Notes under the pieces: generated by a model | What the model saw: only the letters and a program-made list of their open reading frames with translations | The model's database searches: none | What the model was told of the DNA's origin: nothing | Origin: Massilia varians | GTDB taxonomy: Bacteria > Pseudomonadota > Gammaproteobacteria > Burkholderiales > Burkholderiaceae_D | Length of the DNA: 64,000 nt | Assembly: GCF_027923905.1 (NCBI RefSeq) | Contig: NZ_AP026966.1 | Span: 2,047,001 to 2,111,000 of the forward strand | Direction of reading: 5' to 3' | In this document: positions 26,761 to 37,003 of the stretch, one piece after another | Layout of the letters: every line of letters starts with the position of its first letter | Position numbering within the stretch: position 1 is the stretch's first letter | Program-made: the position numbers and the translations under genes

Positions 26761-27894
26761 ATGCATCTTGTCGACATCACGATGTTCTATGCCGCCGAGG
26801 GGGGCGGTGTCAGCACCTACCTGAACGCCAAGTCGCGCTGGCTTGCGCGTTACGGCTGGGCGCGGCATACCATCTTCAGTCCCAACGTGGCCGAGGGCGA
26901 AGCGCCTACCCGGGTGCGGGTGCCTGCGGTGGCGCTGCCCGGCATCCACGGCTACCGCATGCCGGTCTCGGTGGCGGCGGCGGCGCGGCGCCTGCGCGCG
27001 GCCCGGCCCGACCTGATCGAGGTGGGCGATGCCGGCCACAGTGCCTGGGCGGCATTGCGGCTGCGCCAGCAGCTCGGCATTCCGGCCATCGCCTTCTACC
27101 ATTCCGACCTGCCGCGCCTGGTACAGAACCGCTTTGGTGAAACCATTTCCCACGGCACCTGCAAATACCTCGCCCACCTGTATGGAGAGTTCGATACCGT
27201 GCTGGCGCCAAGCCGGCTGATGGTGCACCAGCTGGCCGACATGGGTGTCACGCATGCTCTGCACCAGCCGCTCGGCATCGACAGCGAGATCTTCCACCCG
27301 CGGCGGCGGCGCGACAGCCTGCGGGCCGAGCTCGGCCTGCCGGAAGACGCGCGCCTGCTGGTCTATGCCGGCCGCTTCACGGCCGACAAGAAGCTGAGCT
27401 ATCTGATCGAGGCCGTGCGCAAGCTCGGCGAGCCCTACCACCTGCTGCTGGTCGGGGGCGGGGCGCCGCTGCCGCGGCATGTCCGGCTGCGTTTCCTGCC
27501 CTTCCAGCGCGACCAGTGCGCGCTGGCCGGGCTGCTGGCCAGCTGCGACGTGCTGGTGCATCCGGGCGACTGCGAAACCTTCGGCCTGATCGTGCTGGAG
27601 GCGATGGCCTGCGGCCTGCCGGTGGTGGGCACCAGCGGAGGCGGGGTGGCCGAGCTGGTGGACGAGCAGACCGGCATCCTGGCGCGTCCCAACGACGCGG
27701 ACAGCCTGGCCGGCGCCATCGAAGCCCTCTATGGGCGCGACCTGGTGCGCCTGTCCGCCAACGCGCGGCGCAAGGCGCACGAGCACTATGACTGGAGCCA
27801 GGTCTTCCCGCAACTGATGCACCGCTATGGCAGTCTGCTCGCGGCGCGCCCGGGAGCCGCGCGCGTGCTGGAGCGGGTCCTGGCCCCCGACTGA
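26761..27894 (+). CDS. Glycosyltransferase, GT4 family
   Basis: A 377-residue GT-B fold enzyme. The N-terminal domain contains the glycine-rich AAEGGGVSTYLNAK loop. The C-terminal nucleotide-sugar domain has VYAGRFTADKKLSYLIEA and the catalytic EX7E block DCETFGLIVLEAMACG with Glu residues near 264 and 272. The acceptor and donor are unknown. It is immediately followed (1 bp) by a deacetylase-like gene, so the two probably modify the same glycan or glycolipid. Confidence 0.9.
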   Translation: MHLVDITMFYAAEGGGVSTYLNAKSRWLARYGWARHTIFSPNVAEGEAPTRVRVPAVALPGIHGYRMPVSVAAAARRLRAARPDLIEVGDAGHSAWAALRLRQQLGIPAIAFYHSDLPRLVQNRFGETISHGTCKYLAHLYGEFDTVLAPSRLMVHQLADMGVTHALHQPLGIDSEIFHPRRRRDSLRAELGLPEDARLLVYAGRFTADKKLSYLIEAVRKLGEPYHLLLVGGGAPLPRHVRLRFLPFQRDQCALAGLLASCDVLVHPGDCETFGLIVLEAMACGLPVVGTSGGGVAELVDEQTGILARPNDADSLAGAIEALYGRDLVRLSANARRKAHEHYDWSQVFPQLMHRYGSLLAARPGAARVLERVLAPD

Positions 27895-27895
27895 G

Positions 27896-28783
27896 ATGGA
27901 CGCGCGAGTGGCAGATCATTCGGGAGATGATTCGCCAGCTGGCGCGCAGCGGCCGGCCCTGTGCGTCTCGATCCACGACGTGGCCCCGGCCACCTGGGAC
28001 GAGTGCAGCCGCCTGGCGCAGGCCATGCGCGAGGTGGCGGCGCTGCCCCTGACCTGGCTGGTGGTGCCCCAGTACCACCGCGCCGGCGGCGACCCGGCGC
28101 GCATGGAAGCAGGCCTTGAACGGGCGCTGGCGCAAGGGGACGAGCTCGCGCTGCACGGCTACACCCATCTGGATACCGCACCGCGCGGTCCCGGCCTGAG
28201 CGAGCGTTTCTTGCGTACCAAATATAGCCATGAAGGCGAGTTCGCGGCCCTGCCGGCGGACGAGGCGGCGCGCCGCATCCAGTGCGGACTCGACTGGTTC
28301 GCCGAGCGCGGCTGGCCGGTGCACGGCTTCGTGCCGCCGGCCTGGCTGATGGGCGAGGGCGCCTGGCAGGCCCTGCGCGCTTTCGATTTCGATTACACCA
28401 CGACCTTCCTGCGCTTTCACCTGCTCGGCGCGGGCAAGGCAGGCAGCGGCGCGGCGGTGCTGTCGCCCTCGCTGGTCTACGCGGCGCGCAACCGCGCCGG
28501 CCGGCTGGCGTCGCCCCTGTTGGCGGACATGCTGGGGCTGGCGCTGGCGTGCCGTCCGCTCATCCGTCTGAGCCTGCATCCGCCGGACGTGCGCCATCCG
28601 CGGCTGCTGCGCCATGCGCAGGCCACGGTCGAGCAGCTGCTAGCGACCCACACGGCCATGACCAAGGCCGCGTTCGCGCACAGGCTTACCAGTACGGTCC
28701 CCAGTAGCCTCCACCGCGCCAGTGACGCCCACCCCAGCCGCCATAGTACGAGGGAGCCTGGCGCAGTTCCTCGCGCGTGCTGA
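27896..28783 (+). CDS. DUF2334 polysaccharide-deacetylase-like protein
   Basis: A 295-residue protein of the NodB-like deacetylase superfamily. SIHDVAP (conserved Asp near residue 27) and LHGYTH (His pair) supply the expected metal ligands, and SLHPPDVRHP is the late His motif. The start is the ATG at 27896, just after the glycosyltransferase stop. The final 30 or so residues are low-complexity and overlap the end of the opposite-strand lipoprotein gene by 98 bp. It may trim an acyl group from the sugar added by its neighbour (inference). Confidence 0.85.
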   Translation: MDARVADHSGDDSPAGAQRPALCVSIHDVAPATWDECSRLAQAMREVAALPLTWLVVPQYHRAGGDPARMEAGLERALAQGDELALHGYTHLDTAPRGPGLSERFLRTKYSHEGEFAALPADEAARRIQCGLDWFAERGWPVHGFVPPAWLMGEGAWQALRAFDFDYTTTFLRFHLLGAGKAGSGAAVLSPSLVYAARNRAGRLASPLLADMLGLALACRPLIRLSLHPPDVRHPRLLRHAQATVEQLLATHTAMTKAAFAHRLTSTVPSSLHRASDAHPSRHSTREPGAVPRAC

Positions 28784-28967
28784 GCTGCAGCACGCAATCG
28801 CGCCACTGGTCGCTGTTCTGTGCATAGCCGAGGCGCGAGCAGGCCGGACCGTAGATGGTCATCAGCTCGGCCATTTCCGACTGCATGCGCTCGGCGCGTT
28901 GCTGCGGCGTGGAGCAGGCAGCCAGTCCCAGGGTCATTGCCAGTGCCGCATACTTTGCCATTTGCAT
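28686..28967 (-). CDS. Small lipoprotein of unknown function
   Basis: A 93-residue protein. It has a lipoprotein signal with lipobox LAAC (Cys18), a helical middle with two further Cys (near 43 and 58) and a Gly/Trp/Tyr-rich tail (YYGGWGGRHWRGGGYWG). The start at 28967 is preceded by GGAGGCGATC. Relatives with the AACS...MQSEMAELMTIYGPAC pattern are common small lipoproteins in this group, but no function is known. It is convergent with, and overlaps, the deacetylase-like gene. Confidence 0.8.
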   Translation of the reverse strand: MQMAKYAALAMTLGLAACSTPQQRAERMQSEMAELMTIYGPACSRLGYAQNSDQWRDCVLQLSTREELRQAPSYYGGWGGRHWRGGGYWGPYW

Positions 28968-29141
28968 GATCGCCTCCTTCGTCCGCCGCCCTGGCGGTTT
29001 GGTTCCAGTATAAAACTGCATCTGGGGATACGTCGTGCGTAAATCAATCGTGCGACACCGCGTATTTCTTGAACAAATCCGGTTCGCCGGGAAACCCTGT
29101 TTTCTGGCAAGATAGCCCCAAAAACAAAGGGGAAACACAGC

Positions 29142-31541
29142 ATGCGCCAGCGCCGATGGAAGACCTGGACCCTGCGCGGGCTTGCCGGATTGGCCGCGCT
29201 GGTGCTGCTGGCGCTGGCCGCCGGCTGGCTGTACTTGCGCGCCAGCCTGGCGCAGCTCGACGGCGAGCGCAGGGCGCCCGGCATGCAGGGCGCGGTGACG
29301 GTGGCGCGCGACGCCGCCGGCGTGCCCTTCATCAGCGGCGCCAGCCGCGCCGACGTGGCCTATGCGACCGGCTTCGTCCACGCCCAGGAACGCTTCTTCC
29401 AGATGGACCTGCTGCGCCGCACCGCCGCCGGCGAACTGGCCGAGCTGTTCGGCCCGCGCGCGCTGCCGCTGGACCGCTCGCGCCGCCTGCACCGCTTCCG
29501 CGCCCGTGCCCGGCTGGCCCTGGCGCGCCTGCCGGCAAGCGAGCGCGCCCTGCTGGAGCGCTACGTGGCCGGCGTCAACGACGGCCTTGGCGCGCTGCGC
29601 GCCAGGCCGTTCGAGTACGCCCTGACCGGTACCGGCGCGCGCCCCTGGAGCGCCGCCGATTCGCTGTTGGTCATCTGGGCGATGTATATCGACCTGCAGG
29701 GCAACCAGGAGCCGCGCGAATTGGCCCGCGGCTGGCTGCGCGCCAACAGCGACCCGGCCCAGCTGGCCTTCCTGCTGCCGGAAGCGAGCCGCTGGGATGC
29801 GACGCTGGACGCCGCGGCCGGCGTGGCCTTGCCAGCCGAGGCCCCGCTGCCGCCCAGGGCGCCGGCCTGGTGGGGCGCGGCTGCAGGAGCGCCGGCCCAG
29901 CTGGCAGGCGCCGCCTTCGTCGATGCGGTCGGCAGCAACAACTACGCAGTGGCAGGCAGCCGCAGCGCCAGCGGCGCGGCCATCGTCGCCGACGACATGC
30001 ACCTCGGCCTGCAGCTGCCCAACATCTGGTACCGCCTGGCGCTGCGCTTCCCCGACCCGAAGGGCGGACAGCGGCGCCTGGCCGGCGTCAGCCTGCCCGG
30101 TGCGCCGCCGAGCATCATCGTCGGCAGCAACGGGCAGGTCGCCTGGGCCTTCACCAACAGCTATGCCGACCTGGTCGACCTGGTGCCGCTCGGCCTGGAT
30201 GCCGCGCGCCCGGGACAGGTGCGCTTGCCCGGCGGCTGGGAGATCCCTGCCAGCCACGTCGAGCTGATCGCCGTGAAGGGCGCCAAGGCCGAGCGCCTGG
30301 TGGTGCGCGAGACCTCGCTGGGCCCGATCCGCGCGGCCGGCGGGCGCCAGTACGCGGTGCACTGGATCGCGCACCACCCGGATGCGATCAACCTCCAGCA
30401 CCTGAAGCTGGAGATGGCCGGCAGCGTGGACGAGGCGCTGGCCATCGCCGCCATCGACGGCATCCCGGCCCAGAACTTCGTGGCGGGCGACACCGCCGGC
30501 AACATCGGCTGGACCATCGCCGGCCTGCTGCCACAGCGCACGGCGCCGGCACTGGCCACCAGCTTCCCGCTGGAGGATGGCGTGCCTACCTGGCATGCGA
30601 CGCTGGCGCCGCAGCGCTATCCGCGCGTGCTCAATCCGGCCGATGGCCAGATCACCACCGCCAACAGCCGCCAGCTGATGGGCGCGGGCGCCGAGCTGAT
30701 CGGCGACGGCGGCTTCGACCTCGGCGCGCGCAACCGCCAGCTGGCGGACTCCCTGCGCGCGCTCGGGCCGAAGCTTGACGTGCGCCAGGCGTCGAGCGCG
30801 GCGCTGGACGACCGCGCCCTCTTCATCGGGCGCTGGCGCGAGCGCGCACTCGGGGCGCTCGACCCGCAGGCGCTCAGGGGCCAGCCGCAGCGCGCCGAGT
30901 TCCGCCGCCTGCTCGAGAGCAGCTGGGACGGCCGCGCCAGCGTCGATTCGGTTGGCTACCGGCTGGCGCGCAACTATATGTGGGCCCTGAACGAGCTGCT
31001 GTTCGGGCGCGTCAACCGGGAGCTGGCCGCGCTCGACCCGAAAGCCACGCTGGCCAGCGCCACCAGCCGCTGGCCGGAGGTGCTCGCGCGCCTGCTCGAT
31101 GCCCGTCCCGCCGGCTGGCTGCCGCCGGGCTATCGCGACTGGCGCGCCGTGGAGCTGGCCGCGGTCGACCGCGTGATCCAGGACCTGACGCAAGACGGGC
31201 AGGCAATGGCGCAGGCCACCTGGGGCCGGCGCAATACGGCGGCGATCGCGCATCCAATCGGCATCGCGCTGCCCGCCCTGGCCCCGCTGCTGGGGGCGCC
31301 GGCCGACCAGCTGGCGGGCGACTCGAACATGCCGCGCGTGGCGGGACCGAAGTTCGGGCAATCGGAGCGCCTGACGGTGTCGCCGGGGCGCGAAGAGGAG
31401 GGCCTGTACAACATGCCGGGCGGGCAGAGCGGGCATCCGCTATCGCCCTTCTTCCTGGCCGGGCACAAGGCGTGGGTGGAGGCGAAGCCGGTGCCCTTGC
31501 TGCCGGGGGCGCCCAAGCACGTGTTGAAATTTGTCCCGTAG
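29142..31541 (+). CDS. Penicillin-acylase family (S45) N-terminal-nucleophile hydrolase
   Basis: A 799-residue precursor. A membrane-anchor or signal helix occupies about residues 11-32. The alpha-subunit part contains the GFVHAQERFFQMDLLRR block. The self-cleavage site is VGSNNYAVAG, with Ser265 becoming the new N-terminal nucleophile of the beta chain. The beta chain has the HLGLQLPNIWY segment and the VAGDTAGNIGW block. Relatives hydrolyse acyl-homoserine lactones, beta-lactam side chains or other amides in the periplasm. The substrate is unknown. The stop codon lies within a palindromic repeat element. Confidence 0.9.
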   Translation: MRQRRWKTWTLRGLAGLAALVLLALAAGWLYLRASLAQLDGERRAPGMQGAVTVARDAAGVPFISGASRADVAYATGFVHAQERFFQMDLLRRTAAGELAELFGPRALPLDRSRRLHRFRARARLALARLPASERALLERYVAGVNDGLGALRARPFEYALTGTGARPWSAADSLLVIWAMYIDLQGNQEPRELARGWLRANSDPAQLAFLLPEASRWDATLDAAAGVALPAEAPLPPRAPAWWGAAAGAPAQLAGAAFVDAVGSNNYAVAGSRSASGAAIVADDMHLGLQLPNIWYRLALRFPDPKGGQRRLAGVSLPGAPPSIIVGSNGQVAWAFTNSYADLVDLVPLGLDAARPGQVRLPGGWEIPASHVELIAVKGAKAERLVVRETSLGPIRAAGGRQYAVHWIAHHPDAINLQHLKLEMAGSVDEALAIAAIDGIPAQNFVAGDTAGNIGWTIAGLLPQRTAPALATSFPLEDGVPTWHATLAPQRYPRVLNPADGQITTANSRQLMGAGAELIGDGGFDLGARNRQLADSLRALGPKLDVRQASSAALDDRALFIGRWRERALGALDPQALRGQPQRAEFRRLLESSWDGRASVDSVGYRLARNYMWALNELLFGRVNRELAALDPKATLASATSRWPEVLARLLDARPAGWLPPGYRDWRAVELAAVDRVIQDLTQDGQAMAQATWGRRNTAAIAHPIGIALPALAPLLGAPADQLAGDSNMPRVAGPKFGQSERLTVSPGREEEGLYNMPGGQSGHPLSPFFLAGHKAWVEAKPVPLLPGAPKHVLKFVP

Positions 31542-31640
31542 GGTGGCCGGCTCTGCCGGCCGCGCGTTCAACCACACGATGACATGACGCGGCGTCTGTT
31601 CGAGCACTGTTTGAACACACGGACGGCGAAGCGTGATCTG
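31538..31640. repeat. Palindromic intergenic element, copy A (incomplete right half)
   Basis: It begins GTAGGGTGGCCGG (31538), then CTCTGCCGGCCGCGCGTTCA and a second-half motif GGACGGCGAAGC near 31621. The left part matches copy C (52916) closely. The terminal complement CCnACCCTAC is missing, so this copy is truncated. Its TAG is the stop codon of the acylase gene. Confidence 0.7.
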
Positions 31641-31661
31641 GTCCACTGGACCAGATCACCT

Positions 31662-33851
31662 CTACTTAGACGGTAGCAACAGCGGCGCCTGCAGCATCCC
31701 GGTGATCGTCTCCGCGCTCGACGGATGCCCCAGGAAGTATCCCTGCACCATGTCGCAGCCATACTGCTCGAGCAGCAGCAGCTGTTCCCCGGTCTCGACG
31801 CCCTCGGCCACCACCACCATCTTGAGCCCGTGGGCCATCGCGATGATGGCGCGGGTGATGGCCGCGTTCTCCGAATCCTGCGGCAGGCCGTTGATGAAGC
31901 TGCGGTCGATCTTCAGCGCGCGCACGTCGAAACGCTTCAGGTAGTTCATCGACGAGTAGCCGGTGCCGAAGTCGTCGATCGACAGGTACACGCCGATGCC
32001 GCGCAGCTGTTCCAGCGTGACGAGGGTGGCGCGCGCGTCGTCCATCAGCGTGCCCTCGGTGAGCTCGAGCTCCAGCAGGCGCGGTTCCAGCCCGGCGTCG
32101 AGCAGGGCCGAGTGCACCATCTGCGACAGGTTCTCGTCCTTGAACTGCCTGGCCGAGAGGTTGACCGCCATGCGGATCATGCGCTGGGCGTGGCGCTGCC
32201 AGATTCTCGCCTGGCGGCAGGCGGTGCGCAGCACCCATTCGCCGATCGGCACGATCAGGCCGGTCTCTTCGGCCAGCGGGATGAACTCGGTCGGCGGCAC
32301 CAGCCCGCGCTCCGGGTGGCGCCAGCGCACCAGCGCCTCGACCCCGACGATCTCGGAAGTGCGCACGTCGCGCTGCGGCTGGTACACCAGGTACAGTTCG
32401 TCGTTCTGCAGCGCGCGGCGCAATCCGACCTCGAGCTTCACGTGGCTCATGATCTGCATGGTCAGCGAGGAGCTGTACAGCTTCGCGTTGTTCTTGCCGC
32501 AGTTCTTGGCGTGGTACATCGCAGTGTCGGCGAACTTGAGCAGCGAGCCACAATCGTCGCCGTCTTCCGGGAACAGCGAGATGCCGATGCTGGCGGTCAC
32601 GAAAATCTCGTTGCCCTCGATCAGAAAGGGGCGCCGCATCGCCTCCTTCACGCGATGCGCCACGTTCAGCGCGTGCTCGACCCGCTCCAGGTCAGGGATC
32701 AGGATGGTGAACTCGTCGCCGCCCAGGCGCGCCAGATTGGTGGTGTGCTCGGTCTTGTCGCCGCTCGAGCCATCCCCGCGCGACACCAGGTCGCTGGGCC
32801 GGGTGGTCTCGCGCAGGCGCTCGGACACCATCTTGAGCAGCTGGTCGCCGGCATTGTGGCCCAGCGTGTCGTTGATGCGCTTGAAGGCGTCGAGGTCCAT
32901 GAACAGCACCGCGAACTTCTTGTTGCCGATCTTCGAGCGCTGCAGCTCGCGTTCCAGCGTCTCCAGGAAGGCCTGGCGGTTCGGGATGCCGGTCAGGCTG
33001 TCGCAGTAGGCCAGGCGCCGGATCTGCTCTTCGGCGCGCTTGCGTTCGCTGATGTCGCGCACCAGGCCGAGCACCTGCGCGTCGCTGGTGGCGACCAGCC
33101 GCGCCTCGAAGTGCTGGACCTCGCCGCAATGTTCGAGCTCGTACTCGACCGAGCGCACCTGGCGGCTGGCCAGCACGGTGCGCATCTGTTCCAGCATGCG
33201 CGCCGCAATGGCGGGCGGCAGCACGTCGGTGATGTGCTTGCCGATGCAGGGCTGCGGCGCGGCCTGCCTGCGTCCCGGCCGGCCCCGGCCCGGACGCTCG
33301 TGGCCCGGCCGCTCGTGGCCCGGCCGCTCGTGGCCCGGCTCGTAGTCGAGGTAGAAGCCGTCGCGGTCGAGGCGGAAGAAGGTGTCTGGGATGGCGGCCA
33401 GCACCGCCCGGTTCTGGGCGTCGGCGATGCGCAGCCGGGCGATGGCGTCGCTGGCGCGCAGCACGTAGAGCACGCGGTGGCCGAGGATCGGCCAGTTGAT
33501 CGGCTTGGACACGAAGTCGGTGGCGCCGGCCTCGTAGGCGCGCGTGACCGCCTCCAGGTCGTCGCCGCCGGTGACCATCACGATCGGCACGCTATTGCCC
33601 TCGGACGCCGATCCGACTTCGGCGGCGCGGATCGCCTCGCAGGCGGCGAAACCGTCCATGCGCGGCATCTCGACGTCCATCAGGATCAGGTCGGGCGTGC
33701 GTGCGAGCGCCAGCTCGACCGCCGCCGCGCCGTCGGCCGCCTCGATCGCGTCCAGCCTGACCTGGGCCAGCATCTCGAGCATCAGCATGCGCATGACCGG
33801 GTCGTCGTCGGCGACCAGGACCGTTCCGCGCTTCGGTGGAGAGGAAGGCAT
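31662..33851 (-). CDS. Response regulator with PAS, GGDEF and EAL domains
   Basis: A 729-residue protein. The receiver domain occupies 1-130 with Asp59 ([13 protein letters not shown]). PAS is at about 150-280, carrying a GHERP triplet repeat at 173-187. GGDEF is at about 290-460 (LGGDEF intact; an insertion precedes it) and EAL at about 475-729 ([39 protein letters not shown]). Both cyclase and phosphodiesterase motifs are complete. The start at 33851 is one base after the histidine kinase stop, so the kinase probably controls it. The reading can extend upstream into the kinase gene, but without a ribosome site. Confidence 0.92.
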   Translation of the reverse strand: MPSSPPKRGTVLVADDDPVMRMLMLEMLAQVRLDAIEAADGAAAVELALARTPDLILMDVEMPRMDGFAACEAIRAAEVGSASEGNSVPIVMVTGGDDLEAVTRAYEAGATDFVSKPINWPILGHRVLYVLRASDAIARLRIADAQNRAVLAAIPDTFFRLDRDGFYLDYEPGHERPGHERPGHERPGRGRPGRRQAAPQPCIGKHITDVLPPAIAARMLEQMRTVLASRQVRSVEYELEHCGEVQHFEARLVATSDAQVLGLVRDISERKRAEEQIRRLAYCDSLTGIPNRQAFLETLERELQRSKIGNKKFAVLFMDLDAFKRINDTLGHNAGDQLLKMVSERLRETTRPSDLVSRGDGSSGDKTEHTTNLARLGGDEFTILIPDLERVEHALNVAHRVKEAMRRPFLIEGNEIFVTASIGISLFPEDGDDCGSLLKFADTAMYHAKNCGKNNAKLYSSSLTMQIMSHVKLEVGLRRALQNDELYLVYQPQRDVRTSEIVGVEALVRWRHPERGLVPPTEFIPLAEETGLIVPIGEWVLRTACRQARIWQRHAQRMIRMAVNLSARQFKDENLSQMVHSALLDAGLEPRLLELELTEGTLMDDARATLVTLEQLRGIGVYLSIDDFGTGYSSMNYLKRFDVRALKIDRSFINGLPQDSENAAITRAIIAMAHGLKMVVVAEGVETGEQLLLLEQYGCDMVQGYFLGHPSSAETITGMLQAPLLLPSK
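33291..33335 (-). repeat. Three 15-bp tandem repeats encoding GHERP
   Basis: Units CGGACGCTCGTGGCC, CGGCCGCTCGTGGCC and CGGCCGCTCGTGGCC follow one another, with degenerate related units on the lower side. On the coding strand each reads Gly-His-Glu-Arg-Pro inside the PAS domain of the response regulator. Confidence 0.9.
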
Positions 33852-33852
33852 T

Positions 33853-36729
33853 CTAGGTTTCCTTTTCAAGCATGGCGTGGAGCGAATGGCGCACGGTCTG
33901 GAACTCGTGTTCCATGTCGGTGAGGATGCGGTCCGCGCCATCGACCGTGTCGGCGCGCCCGAGCTGTTCGAGTTCCCTGCACAGCATCGCCAGGCGCGCG
34001 GCGCCGATGTTGGCGCTGGCCGATTTCAGGCTGTGGGCGACGCGCCGCACGCTGCCGGAATCCATGCCCTCGACCGCATCGCGCAGCGTCGCCAGGTGGC
34101 GCGGCGTGTCGCCCACGTAGGCGGCGATCACCTTTTGCACCAGCAGATCGCCGCCTTCGCGGCTGAGCGCCCGGATGTTGTCGAGCGCGATCCGGTTGAC
34201 CGACTCGCGCTGGATCACCTCCACCGCTTCCTTCGGCAGGCGCGGCGGCGCATCCAGATGGTGGCTGGTGGCCGCCAGCGGCATTCCGACCCATCGGCCG
34301 AGCACCGCCGCCAGCTGCTGCTGGGTGAAGGGTTTCGAGAGGTAGTCGTCCATGCCGGCGGCCAGGCAGGCCTCGCGGTCGCCCTGCAGCGCGTTGGCGG
34401 TGATCGCGATGACCGGCAGGGTGCGTGCGCGGCCCGCTTCGCGTTCGTGGCGGCGGATCGCGGCGGTGGCCGCGAAGCCGTCCATCACCGGCATCTGGCA
34501 ATCCATCAACACCGCATCGAAGCCGCCGGCGCGTACCGCCTGCAGCGCTTCCTGGCCATTGCGGGCGCAGGTCGCTTCGATGCCCAGGCTTTCCAGCATT
34601 GCCTTCGCCACTTCGACGTTGACCGGGTTGTCCTCCGCCAGCAGGACGCGCCGCGCGCGCGCGCGCTGCGCCGGGCGTGGCGTGGCCGGCGCAGCTGCCG
34701 GCCTGGCCGGCGCCGCCGCAGGGGCAGCCGCGGCCGGCATCGGGCCTGGCGCGCCGGCGCCGGGCGCGTGCAGGCGCGCCGCGCAGGCGGCCAGGCAGGC
34801 GACCATGTCGGCCGCGCGCGCCGGCTTGACCAGCTGGTAGGCGACGCCGGCGGCGCGCCGCTGGACCGGATCGGCCGCCAGGCGCTCGGGGCTGACCAGC
34901 ACGATGTGGGTGGCGCGCGCGCCGGCATCGGCCTTGATCGAGGCTGCCAGCGCCAGGCCGCTGGTATGGGTCATCTCCATGTCGATGACGGCGGCGTCGT
35001 AGGGGCGGCCGCTTCTGGCCGCACTCAGCAGGCGCTCGTAGCCGGCGGCCGCGCTGGCGGCGCCGTCGGCGGCCGCATGCCAGGCGCGCAGCTGCTGGGC
35101 CAGGTCTTCGCGGCTTTCCTCCTGTTCGTCCACGACCAGCACGCGCAGCCCCTCCAGCGTGTGCTGGCGGTGGCCGGGCGCATCGGGATCCACGCGGCGC
35201 TTGTCGAAGCTGACCGTGAACCAGAAGATCGAGCCGCGCGTGGGCGCGTTGTCGACGCCGATGGCGCCGCCCATCAGCTCCACCAGCTGCTTCGAGATCG
35301 CCAGGCCCAGGCCGGTGCCGCCGTAGCGGCGCGTGGTCGAATCGTCGGCCTGCGAGAAGGCCTCGAACAGGCGCGCCCGCGCTTCACGCGAGATGCCGAT
35401 GCCGGTGTCGTGCACTTCGAAGCGCAGCATCACCGACTGGGTGTCTTCGCCGGCCACGCGCACCCGCGCCAGGATGCGGCCTTCGTCGGTGAACTTGATG
35501 GCGTTGCCGAGCAGGTTCGCCATGATCTGGCGCAGCCGGTTCGGGTCGCCGCAGATCGCCACCGGGATGTCGTTGGCGATGTCGAAATCGAAGCCGATGC
35601 CCTTGCCCGCCGCCTGGGGGGTATACACGTTGTGGATGTCGTCCAGCAGGTCCCACAGGTTGAAATTGATGTACTCGATGGTCAGCTTGCCGGCCTCGAT
35701 CTTGGAGAAGTCGAGGATGTCGTTGATGATCACCAGGAGGTGCTCGCCCGAGCGCTTGACCAGGGTGGTGTAGTTGCGCTGGGCCTCGGTGAGCGGCGTC
35801 GCCAGCAGCATCTCGGTCATTCCCAGCACGCCGTTCATGGGCGTGCGGATTTCGTGGCTCATGGTGGCCAGGAAAGCGCTCTTGGCGCGGCTGGCCGCCT
35901 CGGCCGCATTCTTGGCCTTTTCCAGCTGCTCGGTGCGTACGCCGACCTGGCGTTCCAGCTCGTCGCGGTGGTGCAGCAGGGCGGCGCCGCGGTCCTCGAT
36001 CTGGGCCATCATGGTATTGAAGCTGTCGATCAGCTGACCCAGTTCATCGGTGCGCTGGTGCGCGATGCGCAGGCTGTAGTTCTGGCTGGTGGAGACCTTC
36101 TGCGCGGCCAGGATCAGTTTCGTCACCGGATCGGCGATGCTGCGCTTGAAGCGGCCGGCCATGGCCACCGCGACCACCAGCGACACCAGCATCGCCAGGC
36201 CCATCACCGCCAGCCCGGCGAGGATGTCGATCCAGGTCGCGACAAGGTCGGTCTCGATCATGACCACGCCCACCTGCAATTCGCCCGCCGTCACCGGCTG
36301 GTACAGGCGCATGCGGCGCGACAGCAGGACCTGGGCTTTGGCATTGGCGGCGGCCAGGGCGTCGGCATCGGTCCCGTCCAGGGCCTCGGGCGCGGCCAGG
36401 TCCTCGGCGGGACTGTCGCTGGCCGCCAGGTACTGCGCGAAGGGCTTGCCGTCGCGGTCGTACAGGATGGCGGAAGCGATGTCGCTCTTGGCCGCCAGTG
36501 CGCCGAGTGCATTGCGGGCCCGCGCTTTGTCGCGCAGCAGCAGGTAGTCGGCGCTGCTGGCCGCGATGACCTGGGCGAAGGTCCGCAGCTGTATCGCCGC
36601 TTCCTTGCGGTGGTTCGCCACCGAGGTCGCGGCAAAGGCTGCGAACACGAACAGCAGTGCGGTCGCGGTCGAGAGCAGCGAGATGATGGTCAGCTTCTGG
36701 TTCAGGCTGGAGCGCTCGAAGTTCGGCAT
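33853..36729 (-). CDS. Hybrid sensor histidine kinase (BarA-like: HAMP, HisKA, HATPase, two receivers, HPt)
   Basis: A 958-residue protein. Membrane helices at about 13-34 and 165-192 flank a periplasmic sensor, followed by HAMP (about 192-245), HisKA with His292 ([10 protein letters not shown]) and HATPase ([17 protein letters not shown]). A first receiver lacks the usual acidic pair but keeps VIDMEM. A second receiver is complete ([21 protein letters not shown]). The HPt domain has the [12 protein letters not shown] histidine. The start at 36729 is preceded by no rival. It lies one base before the GGDEF/EAL response regulator, the likely phosphorelay output. Confidence 0.92.
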   Translation of the reverse strand: MPNFERSSLNQKLTIISLLSTATALLFVFAAFAATSVANHRKEAAIQLRTFAQVIAASSADYLLLRDKARARNALGALAAKSDIASAILYDRDGKPFAQYLAASDSPAEDLAAPEALDGTDADALAAANAKAQVLLSRRMRLYQPVTAGELQVGVVMIETDLVATWIDILAGLAVMGLAMLVSLVVAVAMAGRFKRSIADPVTKLILAAQKVSTSQNYSLRIAHQRTDELGQLIDSFNTMMAQIEDRGAALLHHRDELERQVGVRTEQLEKAKNAAEAASRAKSAFLATMSHEIRTPMNGVLGMTEMLLATPLTEAQRNYTTLVKRSGEHLLVIINDILDFSKIEAGKLTIEYINFNLWDLLDDIHNVYTPQAAGKGIGFDFDIANDIPVAICGDPNRLRQIMANLLGNAIKFTDEGRILARVRVAGEDTQSVMLRFEVHDTGIGISREARARLFEAFSQADDSTTRRYGGTGLGLAISKQLVELMGGAIGVDNAPTRGSIFWFTVSFDKRRVDPDAPGHRQHTLEGLRVLVVDEQEESREDLAQQLRAWHAAADGAASAAAGYERLLSAARSGRPYDAAVIDMEMTHTSGLALAASIKADAGARATHIVLVSPERLAADPVQRRAAGVAYQLVKPARAADMVACLAACAARLHAPGAGAPGPMPAAAAPAAAPARPAAAPATPRPAQRARARRVLLAEDNPVNVEVAKAMLESLGIEATCARNGQEALQAVRAGGFDAVLMDCQMPVMDGFAATAAIRRHEREAGRARTLPVIAITANALQGDREACLAAGMDDYLSKPFTQQQLAAVLGRWVGMPLAATSHHLDAPPRLPKEAVEVIQRESVNRIALDNIRALSREGGDLLVQKVIAAYVGDTPRHLATLRDAVEGMDSGSVRRVAHSLKSASANIGAARLAMLCRELEQLGRADTVDGADRILTDMEHEFQTVRHSLHAMLEKET

Positions 36730-36941
36730 TCTGATCCCGCAGGCACGTCGGAACAGCCCGGCGCCGGACGACGCAGGGCTTCCTTGCGGAATGCAAATTC
36801 CCGCAAGAAAAAAATATACGTTCAAGGAGATGGGGTAGCGTTGACGGAGGTCAATATACGTAGGGCACAAGCACGAGGCATGTGCCAATCAGCGACAAGC
36901 TTGACCGCATTGACGACATCGCGGGCCGCTGAAACAACAGA

Positions 36942-36982
36942 GGGACGCCGCGGCGTCCCCCGATGGACCCCGTGGGGTCCAT
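36942..36982 (-). terminator. Two adjacent palindromes after the cstA-ybdD operon
   Basis: GGGACGCCGCGGCGTCCC (36942-36959) is fully self-complementary. ATGGACCCC/GGGGTCCAT (36963-36971, 36974-36982) is a second hairpin. They begin 22 bases past the ybdD stop on the minus strand and are followed there by CTGTTGTTT, a weak T run. They probably end cstA-ybdD transcription before the downstream kinase gene. Confidence 0.55.
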
Positions 36983-37003
36983 GTGTGATGCATCAAGCCG
37001 TCT

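Noticed and set aside
28974..31436. Upstream part of a long minus-strand open frame over the acylase gene
   Set aside because: Only the last 93 codons (28686-28967) form a real lipoprotein gene. The rest has a His/Gln/Arg-rich shadow composition.
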